From assembly GCA_029717555.1 (NCBI GenBank), contig JAMDHS010000012.1:274065-338064 (forward strand): a DNA stretch of 64,000 bases, in the 5' to 3' direction. The position numbers and the translations under genes are program-made. The notes under the pieces were generated by a model. That model worked only from the letters and a program-made list of their open reading frames with translations. It was not told where the DNA came from and did no database searches. This DNA is from Peribolospora baueri. Taxonomy: Eukaryota; Basidiomycota; Peribolosporomycetes; Peribolosporales; Peribolosporaceae. Position 1 is the stretch's first letter. Each line of letters begins with the position of its first letter. This document shows, piece after piece, positions 35,808 to 46,665 of the stretch.

Positions 35808-38800
35808 ATGTCCAAGCGATCGGGGAAGCAGAAGCAGGTCGACGGCACTTCGCCGGCTCCTGCGTCCACACAGCGGCTGGCCAACGGCATCGCGCAGAGG
35901 CCCAAAGCCGAGGTGGCCTCTGCCAGCGCTACCATTCCACCAACATGGTCTGGAAAGGAGGAGGGAGTTCGAATGGAGGCTCTGCCGTGGACTCCTGTCG
36001 TGGAGGGGTCGGCTTCGAAGCATCCGGTTGTGTTCACGCAGGACGGGAAGTGAGTACAGGCTCGCGTGCCAGAATAAGTCTTGTCAAATCATTTCTCCTT
36101 GAACCGCGCGCCTTACAGTTCACTCCCAATTGTAACACAGCTACTTTTTTGTCGCCGTGTCGTCCTCCGTCAAGATCCACTCTCGTGCCACAGGACAGGT
36201 TGTGTCGACCTTGTCTTCCAGTCCTGAGTCGACAACGTCTGGCGACACTCCGAAGAGCCGGGGACGGACCGGAGCAATCATAGGCCTTCTTTTGAACCCT
36301 TTTAATCCCCTTCAGCTTATCACGGCCTCGTTGGACGGTACAGTCAAAGTGTGGGATTACCTGGATGCCGTCCTTCTCAAGAGTATCTCGGTGGGATACG
36401 GCATTACCCATATCGCTGCACACTCCAGGCACAAGAATTATGTTTTTGTGGCTGTTCGAAAACCTGCGGCATCGTCTGCCCGAGCTTCTACAAGCGGCGC
36501 AGCGACAGGCCCGGGTAAGCACAGCTGCCTTCTCTTATCATGCGCAGCATATGCTGATCTGTGTGCCTTCTGTACCCCTCCTATCCGCAGCTCGCATTAA
36601 TTCCGTCATCTTCCGCATCTCTCTAGACACCTTCCAGCCCAAAGATGGCTCGAAGCCCACTGTTTCTGTCGCGCAACCACCGCGCGAACTTGTTCGCGTC
36701 GGTAAGACTCGCGAGGCAACAGGCATGCACATTTCAGCTGACGGAGAGTGGCTCGTCGCCATCGGTGGTAGCAAGGTCCATGTCGCCCGCTTGTCGGCCA
36801 TCCGGGACGGTTTTACGAAATACGTATCATCCGACCGACTCGTTTCCCTCGCTTTCCACCCTCATGACAACACCTTCGCCACCGGCGACGAAAAGGGCCA
36901 GATCCGTATGTGGTACCTTCTGGAAGATGGGACGGTGGAGAGTGTCGAAGGAGGAAAGGGCGCTGGGATGGAGAAGCGCGTGCCGACTACTACGCTGCAC
37001 TGGCACGCGCACGCGGTCAGCTCGTTGACTTTTACTTCCAATGGCGCGTACCTGCTCTCCGGCGGAGAAGAGGCCGTGCTGGTGATTTGGCGACTGGGTT
37101 CTGCTCAGAAAGAGTTCATTCCTCGTGTCGGAGCTGCCATCAACTCCATCGCCCTCGCTAGAAGTTCGGAAGGGCGAGAGCAGGAGTATGCTGTGGGCTT
37201 GGTGGACGGTAGCACGGTTTTCGTCAGTGCGACGAATCTCAAGGTGGTTCGAACCATTTCCCGCGTCAAGATCGGTGAGAACGATTTTCTTGTTCCAATT
37301 GCTCGCGCCATACCATTTCCTGAGCCCGCCAGAACTTTCCGTACTTCACTTCTCCCCAGATCCCTCGCGCAAAAGCTTCAGATTGTCCGGCACGCCGCCA
37401 GTGCCGCTCGAAGTTCAACCTTCCACCGGCCATCTCGTGGTGTCCTCCGGTCATCCGTCGTCGATCCAATTTTTCAACCCTGCGACCGACTCGCTTGCCC
37501 TCGAACTCGAAGTCGCTCCGTCCAACCGCGTCTCTCGTGCCAATGAGAAGCCCATCGAGCCTCCTCGCGTCGAGAGAGTCGTGTTCTCAGGTGGCCAAGG
37601 CGACCAGCAGGGTGAGTGGATGGCGACGTTTGACACAAGGGACGGAGGCGAGCATTTCACGAGCGAGGCGTATCTCAAGATCTGGCGGTGGGACGCAAAC
37701 ACGAAGACGTAAGTGGCTTTTTGGAAGTATATCTTGTATATTTGAGAGAAATCGTTCACTAATTCTGTCGACAATTTTTTTTTTCTTTTTTCAGGTATAT
37801 CCTCAACACCAGGATCGAACGTCCGCACGATGCAGGTATCACCGCGATGTCCTTCTCGCCTGTCGGCAGCACCGACTCGGACCACTTGCTTGTCACAGCA
37901 GGCAAAGACAACAAAGTCAAGACGTGGAGAATCCGCACGCAAATGGTCAAAGGCGGAGGGCGCGAGGTTTCTTGGGTCTGTCGGTCCTCCTTCTCCTACC
38001 GCGAGCACATGCCGCGGAGCATCGCGTGGGCGCCGGACGGCACTCTGATGGCTGTCGCCCAGGGACCTTTCGTCACTCTTTGGGAGCCCGCCACCAACGC
38101 GCTCCAACACGTGTTGTCGTGCCCGGAAATCAAGCAATCCAACCATGTCACCTTTGCGGGTCAGAATGGCCGCTTCCTCCTCGTCGCTGGACCCAAGACG
38201 CTAGTGGCTTGGGATCTGATTGCTTGCTCTGGTACGTACATGTCCCATTGGATTGTTGCGGTTCATGGTCGTCTGAACAGATGCTAACTCCTTGGTGAGT
38301 GGATCTTCGCGCAGTTCAATGGTGCATGGACGTCAGCACTTCGCATTTGGTAGCGGACCACTCGTCCCGGACGTTCACTCTCCTCACAACTCAGCCGGTC
38401 GACGCATCATCCTCCTTGGCCCTCGTATTCGACCCGGCATCTCCCATTCCGATTGGTCGATACACCATTCCTGCTCGCGTGCGACAAGCCGTCAACGATC
38501 CCTTCAAGTCTGCTGCTGGCAGCCACGTCCGGCCGAACCTCGTCGTCATCACGGACCGCTACGAGGTCGGCTTTGCGGGCGACGAGAGCCGCCGCGGAGC
38601 CATATCTGGCGACAGCGCTCAGAGCGTGCGCACAACGTCGATTGCTCGCAAGACGATGTTCGATGACCTGTTCGGCTCGTTCAACGATGACGAAAACATC
38701 GCCGCGGCGTCGTCACCGTACGACATGTTCGCCGCCCAACTCGCTGGCGCCGCGCCGACGTCGACGAGCGCGGCCGTGCACCAACTCTTTGATGCGCCGT

Positions 38801-39171
38801 CACATGCTCTGCCGCCCGTCACTTCGCTCTGGAAGCCCTTCATGGACGCCGTCGTACCGCCCCGACCGGCTTTGGAGACGGACGCGGCGGAGACGGGCGA
38901 GAAGAAAAATGAGGATGTGGAAGAGGAGGAGGACCGGGACGGCGACGCGGTGCCGATGGAAGTCGAAGACGAGCCCTCATCCATCCTGCCTCCCCCCGCC
39001 ACCTTCACCCAAGACCTTTCCTTCCTCACCGAGCTGTTCCGGAAGCAGATGCTCGAGAGTGAGTCCAGTCCCCTTTCCCTCTTTCCCCTTACCCTCCTCT
39101 CCTTCTCCTTGGGCCGCGTTGACTAAACCTGTTTGACGCTCGTCCTCGTTCCAGCCGAAACGACGGCCTAG
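35808..39171 (+). CDS. NAN1: WDR75/NAN1-type U3 snoRNP (SSU processome) WD-repeat protein
   Basis: Nucleolar tandem beta-propeller protein of the UTP-A subcomplex, needed for pre-rRNA transcription and early 18S processing. It starts MSKRSGKQKQVDGTSPAPAS at 35808. The first propeller includes VSSSVKIHSRATGQVVSTLS, LNPFNPLQLITASLDGTVKV and WDYLDAVLLKSISVGYGITH, a good match to WDR75. Later repeats include LVSLAFHPHDNTFATGDEKG, SSLTFTSNGAYLLSGGEEAV and LVTAGKDNKVKTWRI. An acidic tail (about 38880-38990) precedes the last intron. The final exon completes LETETTA, stop at 39171. An in-frame upstream ATG at 35655 would add 51 residues, which are hydrophobic and less conserved in character; I prefer the shorter form. 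Confidence 0.9.
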
Positions 39172-40442
39172 CTAGACCACCGGGCGCTCTTCCTCTTAAG
39201 CGCGTCATGACATGTCTTCTAGATCCCCACACGACATCTGCAACACAGACGTTGCTGGACAAGGAGACTAAGACGGGAATAGATGGAATGACGTCGCCCG
39301 GAAAGGCCATTTTCAATTTTGTGTCTCCGAGAACAAAAATGAGCGCAACGAACGAAAGAGGAGACGGAGGAAAGGAAACAAAGGCGGAACGAAAACCGAC
39401 CGGGTCCCGTTCGCCGACGATGGTTTTTTTTTGGGTGGGGGAAAGAGAAAAATAAAGAAGGGGGGGGAAGGGGTAAGACGGAAAGAAGGTTGCCACTGAG
39501 AGGGGGAAGTGGAGGGAACGCTAAACGGACAAGACAAAAAAAACGAAAAGAAATCAAATGAAATAAAATGCGCCGGCGAGGGGAACGCAGCAGAAGGTGG
39601 CACATGCAAAGGGGCGTTCGGTCGGCCAAGACCGGAGGGAGCCGGCGCGGTTTGGAAGGAGGGAGGGAGAGGAAAGGAAGGCATAAGAGAAGAGGAAAGG
39701 ATGCGCTAGGAGGAAGGGAAACGCGGACGAACGGGCAGGCCGGGTCGAGAAAAGAGGCGGACAAGAAGGGGAGAGTGAAGCTAAAGGCGGAAAGATATAG
39801 TCATCGAGCTTGGGGCTCGAGGACGGCACGAAAAAAAAGGGGGGAAGCTGGACAAGACGAGACGAGAGGAAAGGAGATTCTAGCTGGGCTGAGCTTGAAC
39901 TACAACAGACGAAGCGATCGAGAGATGACGAGGGAGCGAGAACAAAAATTGAACAAGAAGCAGAAAAGCGTCGGAATGGGAGAAGATAAAGACGAGCAGG
40001 CGAGATAAGACGGGACGAGACGGCCAACGGACGGACGGACAGACGAACAGCGAGCAGGGGATACGCAGGTACTAGCGGGAGGGACGGAAAGTAGAGTGAA
40101 GATGGGAGGGGCATAGTACGCCCACGGAAGGGAGAAGCGAGCGACAAGAACCGGAAAGAGAGGAGAGGGATGCATAGGGATGGTTAGAAGAAGTTGCTTT
40201 TGTGAATGCTGGATGATGACGCGAGCAAGAAAGTGGAGGGCGGGGAAGGGAAGGGGGGCTCGACCGAGGCCGCTTGGTCGGAGAAAAAGATCGGAAAGAG
40301 CCGGACGAATAGGGAGAGTTGCTCATAATGTCAGCGTATGAGGGAGAGAGAAGTGGATAATCCATGACGATAAAGAACGGCGCCAGCGACTCTGTTCGAC
40401 GTCGGATGGCCGTCAGACGGGCCGAGACAGACAGAAGCCGAA
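39172..40442. other. Polypurine tract between convergent genes
   Basis: About 1.27 kb between the WDR75 stop (plus) and the CCCH gene stop (minus). From about 39340 to 40330 the plus strand is overwhelmingly A and G, with runs such as ggggggggaagggg and aaaaaaaacgaaaag. The minus strand, which would be the CCCH-gene 3' UTR, is therefore pyrimidine-rich. No gene is supported. Confidence 0.7.
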
Positions 40443-42210
40443 TCAAGCAGCGACAGCCTGGTCGCTCCTGGCAGCAACAGCTCCCTCGCTCGCCGCCGCA
40501 GCGCTGGCAAAGCTCTGCGGAGGGGTAGGAGTTGCAGTGCTCGATACGCGTTTGTGGGTGGCCGCGTTGGCGGCCTTTTTCGCAGAAGCAGCAGCGGAGC
40601 GGTTGTTGGTGACGACCACGAACTCGTCGTCCGATACGGCGGTCACGCTCTTGTCCGCATTCGGGCTTTCGGGGCCGGTCATGGTTGAGGAGCCTTCTGA
40701 GGAGCGGCGCTCCTTGACGCCGCTCGGGTCAGGAACACGGGATGAGCCTTTGGGAACGCCCTCGGCTTTCTTCGCATCTCCGTCCTCCTGCGTCTGAGAT
40801 GGCGCAGGCGCGCTTTCAGTGACCTTTTTGGGCGGAGCAGGCGCCGAGAGGATGGCGGAGAAGTTGGCCTTGGGCGTCACGGCGTTCTGAGCGCCATTGG
40901 GAGCTCCGGCCGCAGAGTTGGCGGGAGGAAGGATGCCAGAAGAGGCGGGGGAGGTTGGGAGCGCGGGAAAGTCGTCACCGTTCGGAACGCGCTGTTGCTG
41001 AGGCTGCGCAGCCTTCTTCTGCGCTGTGGCGGTGGAAGGGCGCGGCGGAACCCCGTTAGACCTGGAGGGGCCCAACCGAGAGCCGTTCATAGGCTTGGAA
41101 GCACCGTAGCCGGTCGACCCAGTACTGCCAGCTGGCGGCGTCGGCCGAGACGCGGGCGCGGAGTGAGAGCGCGGCGCGGCGCCGGGCACCATACGGGGGG
41201 CTGGCCTGGGTGTCTCTGTCGCAGAGGTGGGAGTAGGAGTAGCGGACTTCTCCCGCTCGCTTTCAGGCGCCTCGTTGGCATGGGACGTGAAAGGCTGAGC
41301 AGCGCCGTTCAAGGCTGGGGCGGAAGAACCGGATTCTGTCGTCTTCGCATCTTCCGCGGTAGACGCCTCCTTCACCTCCTTGTGCTGGGACTTGCTCACC
41401 CCCTCAGAGACAGGCGGAACGCCGTTTGGAGTGAAGGTGTTGACAGGCAGCGAAGGCCGGGACCTCGAGCCACGGTGCATGCCTCGACCCGAGCTGGCGA
41501 ATCCGTACGATGGTCCCGCTTGGGCTGCGACGTGAGCCGGGTTGCGAGCGTCAGTCCCATCCGGGAGGATGTGCGGGAAGTGACAGTCGTCGCTATTCGC
41601 ATCAGAAAGAAATCGCAATGTCAGAAATGGCGACCCTCACGAGATGAGCCATTCACGAGAGACGACGGGCAAAAGTAGTCATCGTGGAGACGAGCCAACT
41701 CACCCGTAGCGGCACATGTTCTTGGCGAAAAACGTACACGGCGGCTTAGGCTCTCCAGGCCTAGGCCTCGGCCTGCGTCCATCGCCGAGAACTTTCCTAG
41801 GGCCGCCCCTCCGCGTGAACGGCTCTCCCCGAGGATGAGTAGACATGCTTTGGAGGAGGGCGGCACTGCTGGTGGGCGTGATCGCGCCGGCGGGATGGAA
41901 GGCAGGGGCGTGGTGGTGAAGGAAGGAGTTGAACGATTGCCGTCGGTGTACCGGCCGGTCTGCTGGAATGAAGCCGTTGGGCGCACCGTGAGCCTGGATG
42001 TGGCCACCAGCCGGCGCGGCGTTAGCGAAGTTGGAAGGAGCACCTGCGGAAGCGGTTTGCTCGGCAGACGAGACGTTGAGAGCACCAGCGTCGACGTTGG
42101 ACCCTTGCTCGGACGACATCGAGGTCGGATTGGCAGAAGTGGCGGGGGCGTCCTCACCGGTAGCTGGCGACGTTTGAACGGGGTTAGAAGGCAATTCGGA
42201 GGGCTGCTGG

Positions 42211-42242
<32 letters not shown>

Positions 42243-43508
42243 CTGCTGTTGGTGGACGGAGCGGGAAACGTCGTGAAGCTGAGGAGGCACGGGGGCGGTC
42301 TGTCCAGGCGGCGGAGAGAAAGCAGCCTCGGGAGAGAGCTGGTGGTGGGTGATGTGAGAAGGAGAGTGGGGTCCCTGGTGCATGGGCGGGGGAGGGAAGT
42401 GGACGGGGATGGGTGCGCCAGCATGTGAATACGAGATGGGTGGCATCGGCCCCATGGTATAGTACGCCGGACCATAGTGCGGAGGCTGGGGGGCCATGGA
42501 GGGGTGAGGCGGAGCGGCGTGAGGATGGTGTGGGTGAGCGTGAGGGTGGTGGTGCATCTGCATGTGGTGCATGTGCTGTGCCTCTGGCGACAAGGGCGGA
42601 GGGTGGTAGAGCATCGGAGGAGGAATGGTGTTGACCGGCATACCGCTCTGACCTTGGACGGTAGGGTGCTGGAAGATGCACCTGGGGGAGCCAATGGAAA
42701 ACGGGATGAGCAAAGAAGCGCGTAGAAAACAAGAATGAATGCCTCGGATGGTCGATGCTCACTTGTCACCATAGCGGCAGTTTGGGAAGAACTTGCAAGG
42801 GATCATCCGTGCCACCTCTGGGGGAGGCAGGTTGGGCGGTGCGCTGCCGTCCTTGCCATCCTGCTGGGCGTCCCTGTGCTGGGCGGCGACGGCGGCGCCG
42901 ACTTGGTGCTGGGAAGGGTCGATGTACCCGTTGGGGTAGGGGTGCCCGTAGTAAGGGTACGGCTCGCCACCGGGAGGGAAGCCGTACATGACGGCCCCAT
43001 CGGGGCCAGCGTACGCCATGCCCGGCTGCTCCGCCTGCGCAGGGTACTCCATGTATCCACCACCGACCTGATGAGCGGTGCCGTGGGACACGCCGTCGAC
43101 GCCGTTACCCGCCGCCTGGGTGGTGGCCTCCTCCGCAACGCCAGGGGAAGAAGGACGGTCTGTCACACCGTCCGCACCAGCAGCACCCTGGTCTCCGTTT
43201 CCCGCAGCTGCGACAGGGCGGGGGCAAGAAAGGGAAGGGAGGGTAAGCGAATGAAAACGAAAAGGAGGAGAAGAAAGACGGAGCGATGTATATCCTTCCA
43301 TCTGTCTGTCTCTCCCTCCGTCCCTCGGTTCCTCTCTCCTTATCTCTGTCTCTTTCTCTCTCGCTCCCTCTCCCTCTCTCTCTCTCTCTCTATCTCGCTC
43401 ACTCTTTACGTCGTCGGCGGCCTGCTTGTCCTGTTGTCCTTGTTCCTGGCTGGGCGGGGTGATGCTGGCCGAGGGGACGGGAGGAGGGTTAGCGGCAGAC
43501 GGAACCAT
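40443..43508 (-). CDS. CCCH zinc-finger protein (Cps3-like)
   Basis: Probable RNA-binding regulator with two CCCH fingers. Start [20 protein letters not shown] at ATG 43508. The first finger is [20 protein letters not shown] (C-x5-C-x5-C-x3-H) near 42660-42810, and the second is [19 protein letters not shown] (C-x7-C-x5-C-x3-H) near 41590-41730. An intron interrupts each finger just before its third Cys. Between them lie His/Pro-rich and poly-Gln segments; after them is a long disordered Ser/Pro/Ala tail ending SDQAVAA, stop at 40443. The paired-finger layout resembles fission yeast Cps3, which I offer as the nearest named relative, without proof. It diverges from fumarase with 526 bases between starts. 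Confidence 0.85.
42204..42250 (-). repeat. CAG/CAA poly-glutamine repeat in the CCCH gene
   Basis: Mixed CAG and CAA codons encode an uninterrupted Gln tract of about 12 residues in the linker between the two zinc fingers. Confidence 0.9.
43332..43400. repeat. CT/GA-rich microsatellite in intron 1 of the CCCH gene
   Basis: A TCTCTC-rich stretch on the plus strand reads as GAGAGA in the transcript. It lies just inside the donor side of the first intron (about 43209-43409). Confidence 0.8.
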
Positions 43509-44034
43509 GACGGGGTGGGGGGTGAGGGTGGAGGACGGAGGGGTTGGCTTGGCTTGTTTTCTCGAGCAAAGCCGATGGATGGCTGGCGAGAGGGGACTTG
43601 TCTTGTAGACGAGCGACAAGCTGGGCGGGGAGAGAAAGAAGAGGGGATGGTGATGGTGGTGAGAGGAGAAAGGACGACGACGAGCCGGACTGGTTCACTT
43701 TGCGCGACTCGTCTCTCCGCTTTCGCCGGCGTCGGTCGGTCGACTGTCTGTCTGCGTCGGCTTGCTTGCCCTCGCTGACTTCGCCAGTCCCTCTTTTTCC
43801 TTTCTTTTTCCTTCTCCCTGAAAAATCACACCCGGAACACGCACGTGGCCCGCTTATTTTTCCGAGTCTGCCAGCCGAGTCGCGTCCCAATCCTGGGTCC
43901 CACACCCCGGAGCCGGCCGGAACGGCGCCGGGCACCCGCGGACCGCACACATACAAGAAAGCGGGCAGGGCAGGGCCCCCCGCGACTCATCATTCCCCCT
44001 CCTCCTCCTCTTCTTCTTGGCGTTGCCGCCGCTC
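43509..44034. promoter_or_regulatory. Divergent promoter CCCH gene / fumarase
   Basis: These 526 bases lie between two divergent starts. Pyrimidine-rich tracts sit near both ends, including cctcctcctcctcttcttctt (43998-44018) just before the fumarase ATG. No TATA box is evident. Confidence 0.5.
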
Positions 44035-45154
44035 ATGTTCGCTCGCACTCTTGCTCGGTCCTCAGCGAGGGTAAGTACACCTTCCCCGTTCTCTGGTAAA
44101 CGAGAGGAAACACAGAAGAGAGAAGAGAAGGAAGCCAGCAAGCAAGCAAGCAAGGAAAGACGGATGGATGGCGGGGTGCGGGTTGGAAGGAATGAGTTCG
44201 ATCACATGAGAGGCGCTTATTACAGTCGCTGACCGACTGACTGGCGGTCGGGCTTGACTGACCCCACCTACCGACTCCTGCCGCAACTCCGCGTGCGCAC
44301 AGCTTGCCACTGCCTCGGTCACTCCCCGCACCACCATCTCCCTCGCCGCCCGCCAGCAACCCCGCGCGTTCTCAACGTCCGCTTTCGTCATGGTGAGTGC
44401 AGTGAGCTACATCTTCCGGTCGCCCCTCGCCAAGGCCCAGCCAGCCAGCCAGGCCCCGGTGCACAGCGCATACCCGAAACTATCCCCCGCCAGGGCAGCC
44501 AAGGGCCGCAGACTGACGTCTCCTATGTCTTCTTCTCCCCTCCTCTTCTCCCCGTCTCGCAGAACAAGGTTAGGAAGGAACGCGACACTTTCGGAGACCT
44601 CGATGTCCCCGCGGACCGCTACTGGGGCGCCCAGACGCAACGGTGAGTGCCGGCCATGGGACCAACCGACTGCGCGTCCATCTCTTGTCCGTCCGCCTCT
44701 GCGATACCAGCTGCTCACCCGCTCTTCACCGCACCCGTCGCTCTCGCTTCACCTCGGCCCCAGGTCCCTCCAAAACTTTGACATCGGCGGCCCAGCGGAG
44801 CGAATGCCGCCGCCGCTCATACAGGCGTTCGGCGTGCTCAAGAAGGCCGCCGCTACCGTCAACATGGGCTACGGGATGGACAAGAGAGTTGGAGAGGCCG
44901 TCTGCCAAGCCGCGGATGAGGTGCGTGGATGAAGGATGGATGGCTGGGTGCATGGACAGATGCATGGACCGTCCCTGTGGCCGGCTCGGACGTCCTCTTG
45001 CGTTATGCTCAGGTCTGGACACAGTCTTGCGGAGCTGACGAGACCCATCCACCACTCCCCTTCGACGGCCCTCCCTCCACTATAGGTGATCAGCGGTAAG
45101 TTGATCGACCACTTCCCTCTCGTCGTCTTCCAAACCGGCTCTGGCACCCAGACG

Positions 45155-45186
<32 letters not shown>

Positions 45187-46665
45187 GGCCATCGAGATCC
45201 TCGGCGGTGAGCTCGGCAGCAAGAAGCCTGTTCACCCCAACGATCACGTCAACATGAGCCAGTCTTCCAACGACACGTGAGCGCTGCGAGAGCCTGCCGC
45301 CCCTCCAAGCTTGCGTGCTGTTGACCGAGGTCGCTCTCTTTGTACTCCTCCTTGTCGCCTGCCCCGCCAGTTTCCCCACTGCCATGCACGTTGCCGCCGT
45401 CACCGAGATCCACCACCGCCTCCTCCCTGCCCTGAAGACGCTCAGGGATGCTCTGGACGCCAAGCGCCAGGCCTTTGACGACATCATCAAGATCGGCAGG
45501 ACGCACTTGCAAGTGCGTTCGCCTTTGTCGCCTTCTTCGGTCTGTAAGCGAAGGGAGCACGTCTGACGCAACGATCGTGTCCCTCGTTCTCCCGCCCGCC
45601 TCCCCACAGGACGCCACCCCCTTGACCCTCGGTCAAGAGTTCTCCGGATACGTGCAGCAGGTCACATTCGCCATCGATCGCGTGAACGCCGTGTTGCCCC
45701 GTCTCTCTCTCCTCGCTCAGGGCGGCACCGCTGTTGGCACGGGTCTGAACACGAAGAAGGGCTTCGACGTCAAGGTGGCCGCCGAGATCTCCAAGATCAC
45801 CGGCCTCGAGTTCAAGACGGCGCCGAACAAGTTCGAGGCCCTGGCCGCACACGACGCCATTGTCGAAACGTCAGGCGCGCTCAACACGATTGCCGTGTCG
45901 TTCATGAAGATCGCCAACGACATTCGCCTCCTCGGCTCGGGGCCCCGCTGCGGTTTCGGCGAGCTGGCGCTGCCGGAGAACGAGCCCGGAAGCTCGATCA
46001 TGCCGGGTAAGGTGAACCCGACTCAGTGTGAGGCGCTCACAATGGTGGCGGCGCAGGTGATGGGTAACAACACGACCATCTCCGTCGCCGGCGCGAACGG
46101 CCACTTTGAGCTCAACGTGTTCAAACCGGTGCTCATCAAGAACCTCCTGCAGAGCATCCGCCTGCTCGCCGACGGCGCCAACTCGTTCACCAAGAACTGC
46201 GTTGTGGGCATCGAGGCGAACAGGGGGAGGATCAACACCCTCCTAAACGAGTCGCTCATGCTCGCCACCATTTTGAACAGCCACCTCGGCTACGACAGTG
46301 CGTGATCATCGCTAGTGGTGTCGACATGAGCCCGCCGTCGCTGACCTGCCCCCTCGTCTCCTCCCACCCGGTCTTCTCCTTCGCAGACGTGGCAAAGGCG
46401 GCGAAGAAGGCGCACCACGAAGGCAAGACGCTCAAAGCGGCTACCGTCGAGCTCCAGCTCTTGAGTCCGGAGGAGTTCGACTTGAAGGTGAGCCACTTTG
46501 GCCCGTGCTCCTCTCAGAGATGCTTCTCTGCACTTTTTTTTTTTTTTTTTTTTTTTTTTTTCCCTTCCGTGGCGACTCGGTCGGTCCTCACGCTGTCCCC
46601 TTTCCTTCTTCGTACAGGTCCGACCCGAGCTGATGCTCCACCCCGACGAGCCTCCCAAGGCCTAA
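44035..46665 (+). CDS. FUM1: Fumarate hydratase (class II fumarase), mitochondrial/cytosolic
   Basis: Catalyses reversible hydration of fumarate to L-malate in the TCA cycle, as a homotetramer. Exons 1 (44035-44070) and 2 (44303-44392) encode a presequence, [12 protein letters not shown] then [20 protein letters not shown] and [10 protein letters not shown], rich in Arg and Ser and typical of matrix targeting. The mature enzyme starts in exon 3 (44563) with [20 protein letters not shown]. Conserved blocks are [59 protein letters not shown] and the fumarase/aspartase signature [15 protein letters not shown]. It ends LHPDEPPKA at 46665. A Met codon is the last codon of exon 2, so initiation there would give an enzyme without a presequence. 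The last intron has a 28-T run. Confidence 0.97.
46534..46561 (+). repeat. Run of 28 T in the last fumarase intron
   Basis: An uninterrupted T28 lies 57 bases before the final acceptor (cgtacag at 46618) and may act as polypyrimidine tract. Such runs are prone to length change and sequencing error. Confidence 0.9.

Noticed and set aside
41621-42772. 383-codon minus-strand frame in the CCCH gene
   Set aside because: It is an out-of-frame shadow; the true frame carries both zinc fingers and joins across the introns.
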